From JBFELU01 sp041551965 (lineage in GTDB: Bacteria > Actinomycetota > Acidimicrobiia > Spongiisociales > UBA11373): 49,457 bases of DNA. The number at the start of each line of letters is the position of its first letter. Position 1 is the stretch's first letter. The stretch spans positions 1 to 49,457 of the forward strand of contig JBFELU010000012.1 in NCBI GenBank assembly GCA_041551965.1. The letters are read 5' to 3'. Below the pieces are notes generated by a model that was not told the DNA's origin, did not search any database, and was given only the letters and a program-made list of their open reading frames with translations. Positions 34,068-42,133 of the stretch are shown piece after piece. The position numbers and the translations under genes were made by a program.

Positions 34068-35090
34068 ATGGACACCACCGAAGAACGCATTGCGCTGTTC
34101 CTCGACTTCGAGAACCTGGCCATCGGGGCTCGCGAGGAACTCGACGGCATGGCCTTTGACTTCAAGCCGATCGCCGACGCCCTCGCAGAGAGGGGCCGGG
34201 TGGTGGTGCGGCGCGCCTACGCCGATTGGTCGATGTTCAAGGATGCCCGTCGATCGTTGACGGAGCACCAGGTCGAACTGATCGAGATCCCCCAGCGCCT
34301 CGGAGCCAGCCGCAAGAACGCCGCCGACATCAAGATGGCCGTCGATGCCGTCGAGCTTTCGTTCGAGCGGGATTACATCACGACGTTCGTGCTGTGCACC
34401 GGGGACAGCGACTTCACTCCGCTCGTGCACAAGCTCAGGGAGCTGAATCACCGGGTGATCGGGATCGGCCTGCGGGCATCCACTTCGGCCCTGCTTCCCC
34501 CCGCCTGCGACGAGTTCCTGTTCTACGAGTCCCTGGAGGGCGTCGATCTTCCCGGCAAGGCCGGAGACGGGAACGGGGAATCCGCCACGGACCGGACCGG
34601 CGAGCACGACCTCGCCGAACTGGATCGGTTGATCACACAGACGGTGGCCGGTTTGCAGCGCTCGACCAGCGGACCGGTCCTCGCCTCGTCGTTGAAGCGG
34701 GCCCTGCTGCGCAAGGACCCGACCTTCAGCGAGGCCGAGTTCGGGTTTCGGGCCTTCGGGGAACTGCTCCGCAATCTCGCCGATCATCACGTGGTCGAAC
34801 TGACCGAGGGGCCGGCGCGGGGAGACCCCGAGGTGAGCTTCCCGACCGAAGGCGGCCAGGAGGAGGAGGGGTTCGGTTTCCTGCTGCAAGCGATCGAGGA
34901 GGCGGGTGGTGGCAAGACCGTGCCCCTGTCGGGCCTCAAAGACCGGATCCGTCGCCGCAGCCCAGGGTTCAGCGAGAAGACCTACGGATTCCGGGGGTTC
35001 CTGCAGTTCAGCAAGGCGGCCGTGGCACGGGGAATCGTTGCGATGGAGTGGAGCGACGACGCCGGCGACTACCTGATCGGGCCGGCCTGA
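34068..35090 (+). CDS. NYN-domain RNase-like protein with two OST-HTH/LOTUS domains
   Basis: A 340-residue protein. Residues 1-165 are a NYN (PIN-like) domain with acidic metal ligands in FLDFENLAIG, KNAADIKMAVDAVE and CTGDSDFTPLV. Two LOTUS domains follow. The first, at about 188-252, reads SLKRALLRKDPTFSEAEFGF, and the second, at about 268-338, reads GLKDRIRRRSPGFSEKTYGF, each with a downstream F-LL/F-L core. LOTUS domains bind RNA, including G-quadruplexes. Together this suggests a single-strand RNA nuclease. It sits 67 bp after polX, possibly on the same transcript. Confidence 0.92.
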   Translation: MDTTEERIALFLDFENLAIGAREELDGMAFDFKPIADALAERGRVVVRRAYADWSMFKDARRSLTEHQVELIEIPQRLGASRKNAADIKMAVDAVELSFERDYITTFVLCTGDSDFTPLVHKLRELNHRVIGIGLRASTSALLPPACDEFLFYESLEGVDLPGKAGDGNGESATDRTGEHDLAELDRLITQTVAGLQRSTSGPVLASSLKRALLRKDPTFSEAEFGFRAFGELLRNLADHHVVELTEGPARGDPEVSFPTEGGQEEEGFGFLLQAIEEAGGGKTVPLSGLKDRIRRRSPGFSEKTYGFRGFLQFSKAAVARGIVAMEWSDDAGDYLIGPA

Positions 35091-35094
35091 CGGC

Positions 35095-35904
35095 CTACCA
35101 ACCGGAAGGCGAAGCGGTCGAGAGGCATCCGTCGAGGGTGGCGACCTGTTCGAAGCTCGAGGCCGAACCATAGGCGGGAGCTCCCGCCCCGATGAGGGCC
35201 ACGCAATACCACGTGCCGCTCTGTCCCTGCCCGATCATCAGGGCTTCTTCGATGCCGGAGAGCCAGAGCACCGTTCCCGGAGTGAGGTCGAGGTCGACGT
35301 CGACCACCGACAGGCCCGAGACGTGGTAGCGGAGATCGTTGGCGGTGGCCAGGTACGTCGCCGACTCCTCGTATGAGGCCTGGGCGGCCGTGAGAGTCGC
35401 CAGCATCTCGTCGCGGACCTCGCTGTCGGCGGCGTCGGGCGGCTCGTCGACCCACAGGCACAGGTTCGCATCGAAGCGCCAACGGCGTCCATCGAACACC
35501 ACCGGGAAGAACTCCTCGAAGACCAGTTCCTTCTGCGAGGAGCCCTGTTGCTCGACGAGATCGAAGGAGATGCTGGTCGCACCGCCGACCTCGCGGAGCT
35601 TGAGTGCCTGCACCTCGAGGTCGGACTCGGGATTGACCCCGGTCTGGATGGAGGGAAGACGGGCGGCGATGTCGGCCGGACGGCACGTCTCGTGGGGGGT
35701 GAACATGGCGTAGACCGCGTATTCCTCCCCCTCGTTGATCGCGCGGAAGAGGTTCTCCACCAGCCGGGCCACGGCGTTCTCGTCCGCCGAGAACAGCGAG
35801 GTGGCGCTCAACTCGAGCCCGTCGTTCTCGGCTTCCGCCGAGGAGGTGCAGGCTGCCGCGACGAGCGCGAGAGCCGCGATCGATGCGGCGACCCGGAGAG
35901 ACAT
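35095..35904 (-). CDS. hypothetical lipoprotein
   Basis: A 269-residue protein with a lipoprotein signal (AASIAALALVAAACTSS, Cys19). The mature part has a helical segment (ENAVARLVENLFRAINEGEE), a central region rich in Trp and Phe (FFPVVFDGRRWRFDANLCLW) and a helix-rich part followed by beta strands. Two or three cysteines could form disulfides (near HETCRP, NLCLW, DGCLST). No family is recognised. Two further ATG codons lie upstream in frame, but the one at 35904 places the signal peptide at the N-terminus. It converges with the NYN gene, 4 bp apart. Confidence 0.75.
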   Translation of the reverse strand: MSLRVAASIAALALVAAACTSSAEAENDGLELSATSLFSADENAVARLVENLFRAINEGEEYAVYAMFTPHETCRPADIAARLPSIQTGVNPESDLEVQALKLREVGGATSISFDLVEQQGSSQKELVFEEFFPVVFDGRRWRFDANLCLWVDEPPDAADSEVRDEMLATLTAAQASYEESATYLATANDLRYHVSGLSVVDVDLDLTPGTVLWLSGIEEALMIGQGQSGTWYCVALIGAGAPAYGSASSFEQVATLDGCLSTASPSGW

Positions 35905-36119
35905 GACTCGGCCTCCTGACAGCATGCTCCGAGAGCATCGGCGGACAGGAGGGACACCTTGAGGAGCGCTCTCGGTGGGAAAGAAATCCCTCAAGTCGGG
36001 CGTGGTGTCGGCCGATAGAAGGCGACACGGAAGGTAGCAACTCCCTTGCCCTGCCGTCTCAGCCCACAGAACGGTCGCCGGCAGGCGGCCGTTCTTCTTT
36101 GTCGGAGTACCCTCGCTGC
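35905..36119 (+). other. non-coding region with candidate structured RNA
   Basis: A 215-bp gap between a divergent lipoprotein gene and dimethylargininase. The plus strand can fold: CTTGAGG (35958-35964) pairs with CCTCAAG (35989-35995). GTGTCG (36005-36010) pairs with CGACAC (36023-36028). AAGG (36031-36034) pairs with CCTT (36044-36047). GGGC (35998-36001) closes with GCCC (36048-36051). GTGGG at 35975-35979, inside the first loop, can pair with CCCAC at 36063-36067, giving a pseudoknot. A terminator-like hairpin follows. No known riboswitch or housekeeping RNA family was recognised. Confidence 0.45.
36068..36100 (+). terminator. intrinsic terminator-like hairpin before dimethylargininase
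   Basis: AGAACGGTCGCC (36068-36079) pairs with GGCGGCCGTTCT (36084-36095) through 12 positions (one T-G) around the loop GGCA, and is followed by TCTTTG. It is one of the few hairpins in the window with a T-rich tail. No gene on this strand ends just before it, so it would terminate a short upstream RNA or act as an attenuator for the gene starting 20 bp later. Confidence 0.65.
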
Positions 36120-36878
36120 ATGCCCGTTGCCGTGGTGCGGGAGATTCCCGATTCCTTCTCCGAGGCCATCACCTCGCGGGAAGCTGTGATCGACGTGGCG
36201 GCGGCCCGGGAGCAGCATGCCGAGTACCGGGCCCGCTTGGAGGAGTCGGGTTTCCGGCTGGTCGTCGTGCCGGCCGACGAGGATCATCCGGATTGCCCGT
36301 TCGTCGAAGACGTCGCGGTGGCGCTGGGGGGAGACGCCCTCGTGTCGCGACCCGGCCATCCGGCCCGGCGCGGCGAGGTCGGTCCGGTCGCCGAGGCCCT
36401 GGCCGGGTTGTGTTCGGTGACCATGATGGAGGAGCCGGCCACCCTCGACGGTGGCGATGTGCTCCGGATCGGCGACGTGATCTACGTCGGCCGTAGCGGG
36501 CGCACCAACGCGGGAGGGGTGACCCGCCTGATGGGGTGGGCTGGCAGGCTCGGGTTCACCGTCGTGCCGGTCGACGTGATCGGTGTGCTCCATCTCAAAT
36601 CGGCGGTGACGGCGGTGGACGAGACCACGGTGCTGCTCGCCCCGGGAATGGTCGATGAGGTGCCCCTGACCGATCTCCGCACCATCGTGATCGCAGGCGA
36701 GGATCCTCATGCCGCCAACGTGGTGCGCCTGGCCGACGGGGCCGTCCTGGTCTCGGATGCCGGAATGGCGGCCCAGATCGCCGAGTTGGGCTACCGGGCC
36801 GTCACCTGCGACGTGTCGGAGTTCGCCAAGGCCGACGGTGGTCTCACCTGCCTGTCGATCCGTCTCCGCGATCGATAG
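36120..36878 (+). CDS. dimethylargininase (DDAH-type amidinotransferase superfamily)
   Basis: A 252-residue guanidino-group hydrolase. It opens VREIPDSFSEAITSREAVID and has CPFVEDVAVALGGDALVSRP, EEPATLDGGDVLRIGDVIYV, His158 in VLHLKSAVTAVD and the nucleophile Cys244 in ADGGLTCLSIRL. This set is specific to DDAH, which converts N-methylated arginines to citrulline and methylamines; ADI and AGAT differ in length. Cytoplasmic. A structured non-coding region with a terminator lies directly upstream, so expression may be attenuated. Confidence 0.92.
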   Translation: MPVAVVREIPDSFSEAITSREAVIDVAAAREQHAEYRARLEESGFRLVVVPADEDHPDCPFVEDVAVALGGDALVSRPGHPARRGEVGPVAEALAGLCSVTMMEEPATLDGGDVLRIGDVIYVGRSGRTNAGGVTRLMGWAGRLGFTVVPVDVIGVLHLKSAVTAVDETTVLLAPGMVDEVPLTDLRTIVIAGEDPHAANVVRLADGAVLVSDAGMAAQIAELGYRAVTCDVSEFAKADGGLTCLSIRLRDR

Positions 36879-36906
36879 CGATCCGTAACGCCGTATCCTC
36901 GGGCCC

Positions 36907-37377
36907 ATGAGTGAAGGACCAACGCCGGAGAACCCCGAGGTTCCCGAGGTCGAGGCAGAAATGGTGGACGACGTCCCCTCGGGCAACGTCATCCACGCCT
37001 CGAAGTTGATGAGGATCGCGTCGATGACCCGCGCCATGCTCGAAGAGGCCCGGCAGGCTCCGGTCGACGAGCCGGGCCGACGTCGGCTGGTCGAGGTGCA
37101 CGAAAGGACCCTCTCCGAGATGGAGGATGTGCTCACCGACGACCTCCGCGAAGAGCTGCTGGAGGTCTTCCTGCCGCTCAGCAGCGACTCGGCGAGCGAA
37201 TCGGAGCTTCGCATCGCGCAGGCACAGCTGGTGGGCTGGCTCGAGGGTTTGTTCGCCGGTATCCAGGCAACCCTGTGGAGCCAGCAGGCCGCGGCGGCAA
37301 GCCAATTGCAGCAGATGCGGACCCGGGCCATCGACATGGGTCAAGGAGACCAAGAGGTCCCCGGCCAGTACCTGTGA
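36907..37377 (+). CDS. bpa: bacterial proteasome activator Bpa
   Basis: A 156-residue helical protein of the DUF2587/Bpa family. The core SGNVIHASKLMRIASMTRAM, the EARQAPVDEPGRRRL helix and ALLGIQATL-like GLFAGIQATLWSQQ are typical. The C-terminus ends exactly in GQYL, the tail that docks into the alpha-ring of the 20S core in mycobacterial Bpa. It forms a dodecameric ring and opens the proteasome gate without ATP for unfolded proteins. Its presence predicts prcBA genes elsewhere in the genome. It overlaps the next gene by 4 bp (GTGA). Confidence 0.96.
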   Translation: MSEGPTPENPEVPEVEAEMVDDVPSGNVIHASKLMRIASMTRAMLEEARQAPVDEPGRRRLVEVHERTLSEMEDVLTDDLREELLEVFLPLSSDSASESELRIAQAQLVGWLEGLFAGIQATLWSQQAAAASQLQQMRTRAIDMGQGDQEVPGQYL

Positions 37378-38399
37378 CCGGCCCCCGCCCGAGGAGCGAG
37401 ACGCGCCTGGCGGCATTGCGGCGGAGATCAGTCACCGTTCCGGCGGTCATCGTTCTGTTCGTGGTGGCGACGGCCTTGCTGCCGCTCATCCTGATCGTGG
37501 CGTTGGGCGCGGACCTCGTGCGGTGGCTGCGGCGCCGGATTCCGTTCATGGCCGTCAGGATGGCGCTGAGCGGTTGGGTCTATCTCGCCGTGGAGGTCTT
37601 CGGGTTGACGGTGCTCGTGGTGATCTGGCTGGTCTCCCGCTTCGGGACCGCCCGTGATCTCTCGCTCCGCCTGACATACCGGCTCCAGGCTTGGTGGGCG
37701 GCGATCCTGCTCGGCACGATCCGCGTGCTGTTCTCGGTGGAGTTCCGCGTCGAGGGTGACGAGGTCGTGAAGCCGGGCCCGATCATCGTGATGATGCGTC
37801 ACGCCAGCATGGCCGACACCCTCCTTCCGAACGCCTTGGTGACGCGGCGCCACGGGATCTTCCTCCGCTACGTCTTGAAGCGGGAGCTCCTGATCGACCC
37901 TGCCCTCGATCTGGCCGGCAACCGGCTCATCAACTACTTCGTCGATCGGCGGTCGACGGACGGCGACGTTGAGGTCCGGGCGGTTCGGGCTTTGACCGTC
38001 GGGTTGACCGAGAACGAGGGGGTGCTCATCTACCCGGAGGGAACGAGGTTCAGCCGGGATCGCAGGGAGCGGATCATCGCCCGGCTCGAGGAGCGGGATC
38101 CGCAGATGGCGGCGCGGGCCGAGCGGCTTCGTCATGTGCTCCCGCCTCGGTTGGGGGGCTCCCTGGCCATGCTCGACCCCCTCACCCCGGCCGACGTCGT
38201 CTTCATCACCCATGTGGGCTTGGATGGGCTGGCTCGCATCGAAGACCTGTGGGAGGGGGGTTTGATCGGGGCATCCGTCGAAGTCGCCTTCTGGCGGGTC
38301 TCGGGGACGGAGATTCCCCCGGGACGCGACGCTCGCATCGACTGGCTCATGGCGCAGTGGGAGAAGGTCGACGCCTGGATCGACGAAAGGGTCGCATGA
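37374..38399 (+). CDS. 1-acyl-glycerol-3-phosphate acyltransferase-like protein
   Basis: A 341-residue membrane protein with a GTG start. Two or three helices occupy the first 95 residues. The PlsC domain has the catalytic HX4D at His143-Asp148 (RHASMAD) and the substrate motif at 222-225 (YPEGTRFS). A conserved FVDRRS lies between them. It would acylate lysophosphatidic acid or another glycerolipid. It overlaps both bpa and the photolyase gene by 4 bp, so the three form a translationally coupled operon of unrelated functions. Confidence 0.9.
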   Translation: MTGPRPRSETRLAALRRRSVTVPAVIVLFVVATALLPLILIVALGADLVRWLRRRIPFMAVRMALSGWVYLAVEVFGLTVLVVIWLVSRFGTARDLSLRLTYRLQAWWAAILLGTIRVLFSVEFRVEGDEVVKPGPIIVMMRHASMADTLLPNALVTRRHGIFLRYVLKRELLIDPALDLAGNRLINYFVDRRSTDGDVEVRAVRALTVGLTENEGVLIYPEGTRFSRDRRERIIARLEERDPQMAARAERLRHVLPPRLGGSLAMLDPLTPADVVFITHVGLDGLARIEDLWEGGLIGASVEVAFWRVSGTEIPPGRDARIDWLMAQWEKVDAWIDERVA

Positions 38400-39736
38400 G
38401 CACCGGCCTCGTCTGGTTCCGCAACGATCTTCGGCTGGGCCGGAACCCCGCCTGGTCGGCGGCGACGGGCCGGCACGACGAGGTCGTCGGCCTCTTCGTG
38501 ATCGACCCGGTCCTGTGGGTCGACTCGCCGAGAACCGCGCAGGTGGCGGCGCACCTCGAGGCGCTTGACGCCCGGTTGGCGGAGGCCGGGGGCCGCCTCA
38601 AGGTGGTGCGCGGCGAACCGGTGCCCTCGGTTGTCGCCGCGGCCGCTGCGGCCGACGAGGTCCATTGGAACAATGACGTCACCCCCTATGCGGTGCGCCG
38701 CGACGCCGCAGCGTCGTCCGCACTCGGTGACCGGGCGGTGACGCATGAGGGTCGATGGGTACATCCGCCCGGCTCGGTGCTCACCGATGAGGGCCGCCCG
38801 TACCGGGTGTTCACGCCGTTCCACAAACGATGGGCCTCCCTCCCGATTCCGCACCGGCCCGAACAGGGCCCGGCGGCGGTTGCCGACGATCCGGGCCTCG
38901 GAATCCCGGAGACCACACCACCGGTGATGGCGGGGGGCGAGGTCGCGGCGCGCACACGACTGATCGAGTTCCTGGATCGTGTCGACCGGTACCGCGAGGA
39001 GAGAGATCGGCCCGACCTCGATACGACCTCGCGCCTCTCGGCGGATCTCAAATACGGGACGATCGATCCCGTCGAAGTGGTCGCCGAGGCCGGTGAGACG
39101 TCGGCCGGGCGGCGGGCGTTCGTTCGCCAGGTGGCGTGGCGGGAGTTCTACGGACACGTGATGGCCGCCCACCCCGAGACGGCCACCCGGGCGATGCGGC
39201 CGGAGTACGACCGGATCGCCTGGCGGACCGACGACGACGGGTTCCGGGCCTGGGCGGAAGGGCGAACGGGCTATCCGATCGTCGATGCCGCCATGCGCCA
39301 ACTGTTGGGTGAGGGCTGGATCCACAACCGGGTGCGAATGATCGCCGCATCGTTCCTGGTCAAGGACCTGCTGATCGACTGGCGCCGCGGGGAGCGCTAC
39401 TTCCGCCGGTTGCTGGTGGACGGCGACGTTTCACAGAACGTCGGCAACTGGCAGTGGGTGGCCGGGACGGGTGCCGATGCGGCGCCGTACTTCCGGATCT
39501 TCAACCCCGTTTCGCAGAGCAGGAAGTTCGATCCGAGCGGCGACTTCGTGCGGCGCTGGGTACCGGAGCTCGCGCGCCTCGATGCCACCGTCATCCATGC
39601 TCCCTGGGAGGCCGACCCGGGCGTCCTCGTCGGCGCCGGCGTCGTGCTGGGTGAGACCTATCCGCTCCCCATCGTCGATCACGCCGAGGCCAGGATCGAG
39701 ACCTTGGCGGCCTACGAGGCGGCTCGCGAGGGCTGA
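38396..39736 (+). CDS. phrB: deoxyribodipyrimidine photolyase/cryptochrome
   Basis: A 446-residue flavoprotein. The N-terminal antenna domain starts TGLVWFRNDLRLGRNPAWSA. The FAD-binding domain has GRRAFVRQVAWREFYGHVM, GRTGYPIVDAAMRQLLGEGW, IHNRVRMIAASFLVKDLLID and DVSQNVGNWQWVAGTGADA, followed by RIFNPVSQSRKFDPSG. This is the class I CPD photolyase pattern, and the Trp electron-transfer chain residues appear present. It repairs UV-induced cyclobutane dimers using blue light. Last gene of the bpa operon. Confidence 0.94.
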   Translation: MSTGLVWFRNDLRLGRNPAWSAATGRHDEVVGLFVIDPVLWVDSPRTAQVAAHLEALDARLAEAGGRLKVVRGEPVPSVVAAAAAADEVHWNNDVTPYAVRRDAAASSALGDRAVTHEGRWVHPPGSVLTDEGRPYRVFTPFHKRWASLPIPHRPEQGPAAVADDPGLGIPETTPPVMAGGEVAARTRLIEFLDRVDRYREERDRPDLDTTSRLSADLKYGTIDPVEVVAEAGETSAGRRAFVRQVAWREFYGHVMAAHPETATRAMRPEYDRIAWRTDDDGFRAWAEGRTGYPIVDAAMRQLLGEGWIHNRVRMIAASFLVKDLLIDWRRGERYFRRLLVDGDVSQNVGNWQWVAGTGADAAPYFRIFNPVSQSRKFDPSGDFVRRWVPELARLDATVIHAPWEADPGVLVGAGVVLGETYPLPIVDHAEARIETLAAYEAAREG

Positions 39737-39737
39737 G

Positions 39738-40244
39738 TCAGGCTTCGTCGATGGTGACCGAGCGGATCACCGCGTCGTCGCGGGGCCGGTCGCTCATGTC
39801 GGTCGGCACGCCGGCGATGGCATCAACGGCATCCATGCCCTCGATCACGGCCCCGAAGATCGTGTATTGGTGAGGGAGGCCGCTGTCGCGGTGCATGATG
39901 AAGAACTGGCTTCCGTTCGTGTTGGGCCCGGCGTTCGCCATCGCCACCGTCCCCCGGGTGTAGCGACCCTCGCCCTCCAACTCGTCGCGGAACGAGTAGC
40001 CCGGTCCGCCCCGTCCCGTCCCGGTCGGGTCACCGCCCTGGATCATGAACCCCGAGATCACCCGATGGAAGGCCACTCCGTCGTAAAAGCCGTCCCTGGC
40101 GAGGAACACGAAGTTGTTCACCGCCAGCGGCGAGCGGGCGGCCGCCAACTCGATGACGATGTCACCGTGGTTGGTCGTGAGGGTTGCTCGGTAGGTCCGG
40201 TCGAGGTCGATCGCGAGATCGGGGGCCTGGGGATACTGCTGCAC
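39738..40244 (-). CDS. cyclophilin-type peptidyl-prolyl isomerase
   Basis: A 168-residue single-domain cyclophilin. It has NNFVFLARDGFYDGVAFHRV, GFMIQGGDPTGTGRGGPGYS, FRDE, and ANAGPNTNGSQFFI; the catalytic Arg is in FHRV and the Phe/Gln residues of the prolyl pocket are intact. No signal peptide, so it is cytoplasmic. It catalyses cis-trans isomerisation of X-Pro bonds. It converges with the photolyase gene, 1 bp apart. Confidence 0.96.
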   Translation of the reverse strand: MQQYPQAPDLAIDLDRTYRATLTTNHGDIVIELAAARSPLAVNNFVFLARDGFYDGVAFHRVISGFMIQGGDPTGTGRGGPGYSFRDELEGEGRYTRGTVAMANAGPNTNGSQFFIMHRDSGLPHQYTIFGAVIEGMDAVDAIAGVPTDMSDRPRDDAVIRSVTIDEA

Positions 40245-40255
40245 GCGTCGCCTTT

Positions 40256-40292
40256 CCGTCGGGGCGCACCACCTTAGGGTGCCCCCGGACGG
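40256..40292 (-). terminator. imperfect hairpin between acyl-CoA dehydrogenase and cyclophilin
   Basis: CCGTC-GGGGC-GCACC (40256-40270) pairs with GGTGC-CCCCGGACGG (40278-40292) with small bulges around ACCTTAG. It lies 11 bp past the acyl-CoA dehydrogenase stop on the minus strand and before the cyclophilin start, consistent with termination between the two. Confidence 0.5.
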
Positions 40293-40302
40293 TGACGATC
40301 CC

Positions 40303-42084
40303 TCAGCCGGTGAGGTGGCCCGGTTCGACGGCGAAGAGGCCGTCAGCTCCGGCCGTCACGGTTCCCAGCAGGCCGCCGGCCTGAGGAAGAACGTGGTCCG
40401 CATAGAACCGGGCCGTCTCGACCTTGGCGGCGAGGAAGGGGTCCTCCCCGGCCCCGGCGGCGGCGGCCAGGGCCGAGACCCCGAGGAGCCATCCGCCGGC
40501 CGTGATGCCGAACATCTCCAGGTACGGCGTGGCTCCGGCGAGGGCGTCGTTGGGGTTCTCCCGTGCGAGCAGCCACCGCGATGCCTCATCGAGCGTGTCG
40601 ATCGCAGCGGTGAGGCGCTCTCCGATGCTCGCCAGTGATGCCTCCGTCCCGAGTTGGTCCGCCACCGTTCGCATCTCGGACAGCATCTCGCCCACGGCCT
40701 CACCACCGCGTATCGGCAACTTCCGCATCACGAGGTCGGCGGCCTGGATCCCGTTGGTGCCCTCGTAGATTGGGGCGATACGGGCATCGCGGAAGTACTG
40801 GGGCATGCCCGATTCCTCCACGTAGCCGAGCCCACCGAGCACCTGGATGCCGAGCGAGGTGACGTCGCATCCCAGATCGCTCGCCCACGCCTTCGAGATC
40901 GGCGTGAGGATGGCTGCCCGCTCGGCACCCCTCTCCCGGGCCGCCGGGTCGGTGTGGTGCTGGGCGACGTCGAACGCCTCCGCGTTCTTGTAGAGCACGC
41001 AGCGCATGGCTTCGGTCTGCGCCTTCATGAGCATCAGCATTCGGCGCACGTCGGGGTGCTCGACGATGAGCGAGCGTTCTTCGCGAGGGGCTCCCACCGC
41101 CCTCCCCTGGCGGCGCTCCATGGCGAATGCCACTGCATCCTGGAAGGCCCTTTCGGCCACGGCGAGGCCCTGCAGGCCCACCTGGAGCCGGGCGGTGTTC
41201 ATCATCGTGAACATGTAGCGCATGCCCTGGTTCTCCTCACCTACCAGGTACCCGACGGCCCCCTCGTCGTCGCCGAAGGAGAGGACGCAGGTCGGGCTGC
41301 CGTGGATCCCGAGCTTGTGCTCGATCGAGACGCACGAGACGTCGTTCGGCTCTCCCGCCGATCCGTCGGGGTCGAGGAGGTACTTGGGGACGATGAAGGT
41401 GGAGATGCCCTTGGTGCCGGGAGGGGCGTCGGGAGTCCGTGCCAGGACCATGTGCACGATGTTGTCGGTGAGGTCGTGGTCGCCCCAGGTGATGTAGATC
41501 TTGTTGCCGAACAACCGCCACGACCCGTCGTCGGCCGGCACGGCCTTGGCGCGCAGGGCGCCCACATCCGAACCGGCGTCGGCTTCTGTGAGCGCCATCG
41601 TCCCGGTCCATTCGCCGGTCACCATCTTGGGGAGCCAGGTGGCCTGCTGTTCCTCGCTGCCGTGGTACATCAGCAGCTCGTTGGCTCCGTAGGTGAGCAT
41701 CGAGCACAACGAGAGCGCCATGTTGGCGGTCGTGACCATCTCGGCGATGGCCAATCCGGCCACCCACGGGATGCCGCCCCCGCCCCACTCTTCGGGGAAG
41801 GCGGCCGCCGGCCACCCGGCGTCGACGAACTGGCGATAGGCCTTCTTGAAATCATCGGGTGTCGTGACCCCGCCGTCCTCGGCGAGGACGCTGCCTTCTG
41901 TGTCGCCGACTCGATTCGTAGGCGCGATCACCTCGGCGGCGAGCCGGCCGGCCTCGTCGAGGGCTCCGAACACCAGGTCGGGGTCGTCGACGGTGTAGCT
42001 GCCTTCGGCGGCCAGCGATCCGAGATCGACGATGTGCGTGAGCACGAAGCGGATGTCTTTGAGGGGAGGTCGGTAGTCGCTCAT
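40303..42084 (-). CDS. large acyl-CoA dehydrogenase (DmdC/FadE-like)
   Basis: A 593-residue FAD enzyme of the long acyl-CoA dehydrogenase subgroup. It starts SDYRPPLKDIRFVLTHIVDL, a form shared with DmdC-type and some actinobacterial FadE proteins. FAD and substrate motifs are GTMALTEADAGSDVGALRAK and FGNKIYITWGDHDL. The catalytic Glu is in YEGTNGIQAADLVMRK. An extra C-terminal domain of about 120 residues is present. It oxidises an acyl-CoA to an enoyl-CoA; short branched or thio-substituted substrates are possible. It lies 50 bp downstream of the haloalkane dehalogenase gene on the same strand. Confidence 0.92.
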   Translation of the reverse strand: MSDYRPPLKDIRFVLTHIVDLGSLAAEGSYTVDDPDLVFGALDEAGRLAAEVIAPTNRVGDTEGSVLAEDGGVTTPDDFKKAYRQFVDAGWPAAAFPEEWGGGGIPWVAGLAIAEMVTTANMALSLCSMLTYGANELLMYHGSEEQQATWLPKMVTGEWTGTMALTEADAGSDVGALRAKAVPADDGSWRLFGNKIYITWGDHDLTDNIVHMVLARTPDAPPGTKGISTFIVPKYLLDPDGSAGEPNDVSCVSIEHKLGIHGSPTCVLSFGDDEGAVGYLVGEENQGMRYMFTMMNTARLQVGLQGLAVAERAFQDAVAFAMERRQGRAVGAPREERSLIVEHPDVRRMLMLMKAQTEAMRCVLYKNAEAFDVAQHHTDPAARERGAERAAILTPISKAWASDLGCDVTSLGIQVLGGLGYVEESGMPQYFRDARIAPIYEGTNGIQAADLVMRKLPIRGGEAVGEMLSEMRTVADQLGTEASLASIGERLTAAIDTLDEASRWLLARENPNDALAGATPYLEMFGITAGGWLLGVSALAAAAGAGEDPFLAAKVETARFYADHVLPQAGGLLGTVTAGADGLFAVEPGHLTG

Positions 42085-42133
42085 GGCGTCGAGGCTACCG
42101 ATCCGCGCACCCCGGCACTCCGTCGGGGCTGAG

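Noticed and set aside
36023..36050. SRP RNA-like stretch (ACGGAAGGTAGCA)
   Set aside because: It resembles the SRP helix 8 core, but the partner CAGG side is missing and the bases before it pair in another hairpin (GTGTCG/CGACAC).
35941..36067. Known riboswitch classes (glycine, SAM, cobalamin, c-di-GMP, c-di-AMP, guanidine)
   Set aside because: The conserved cores were compared by eye and none matched convincingly, so the region is left as an unclassified structure.
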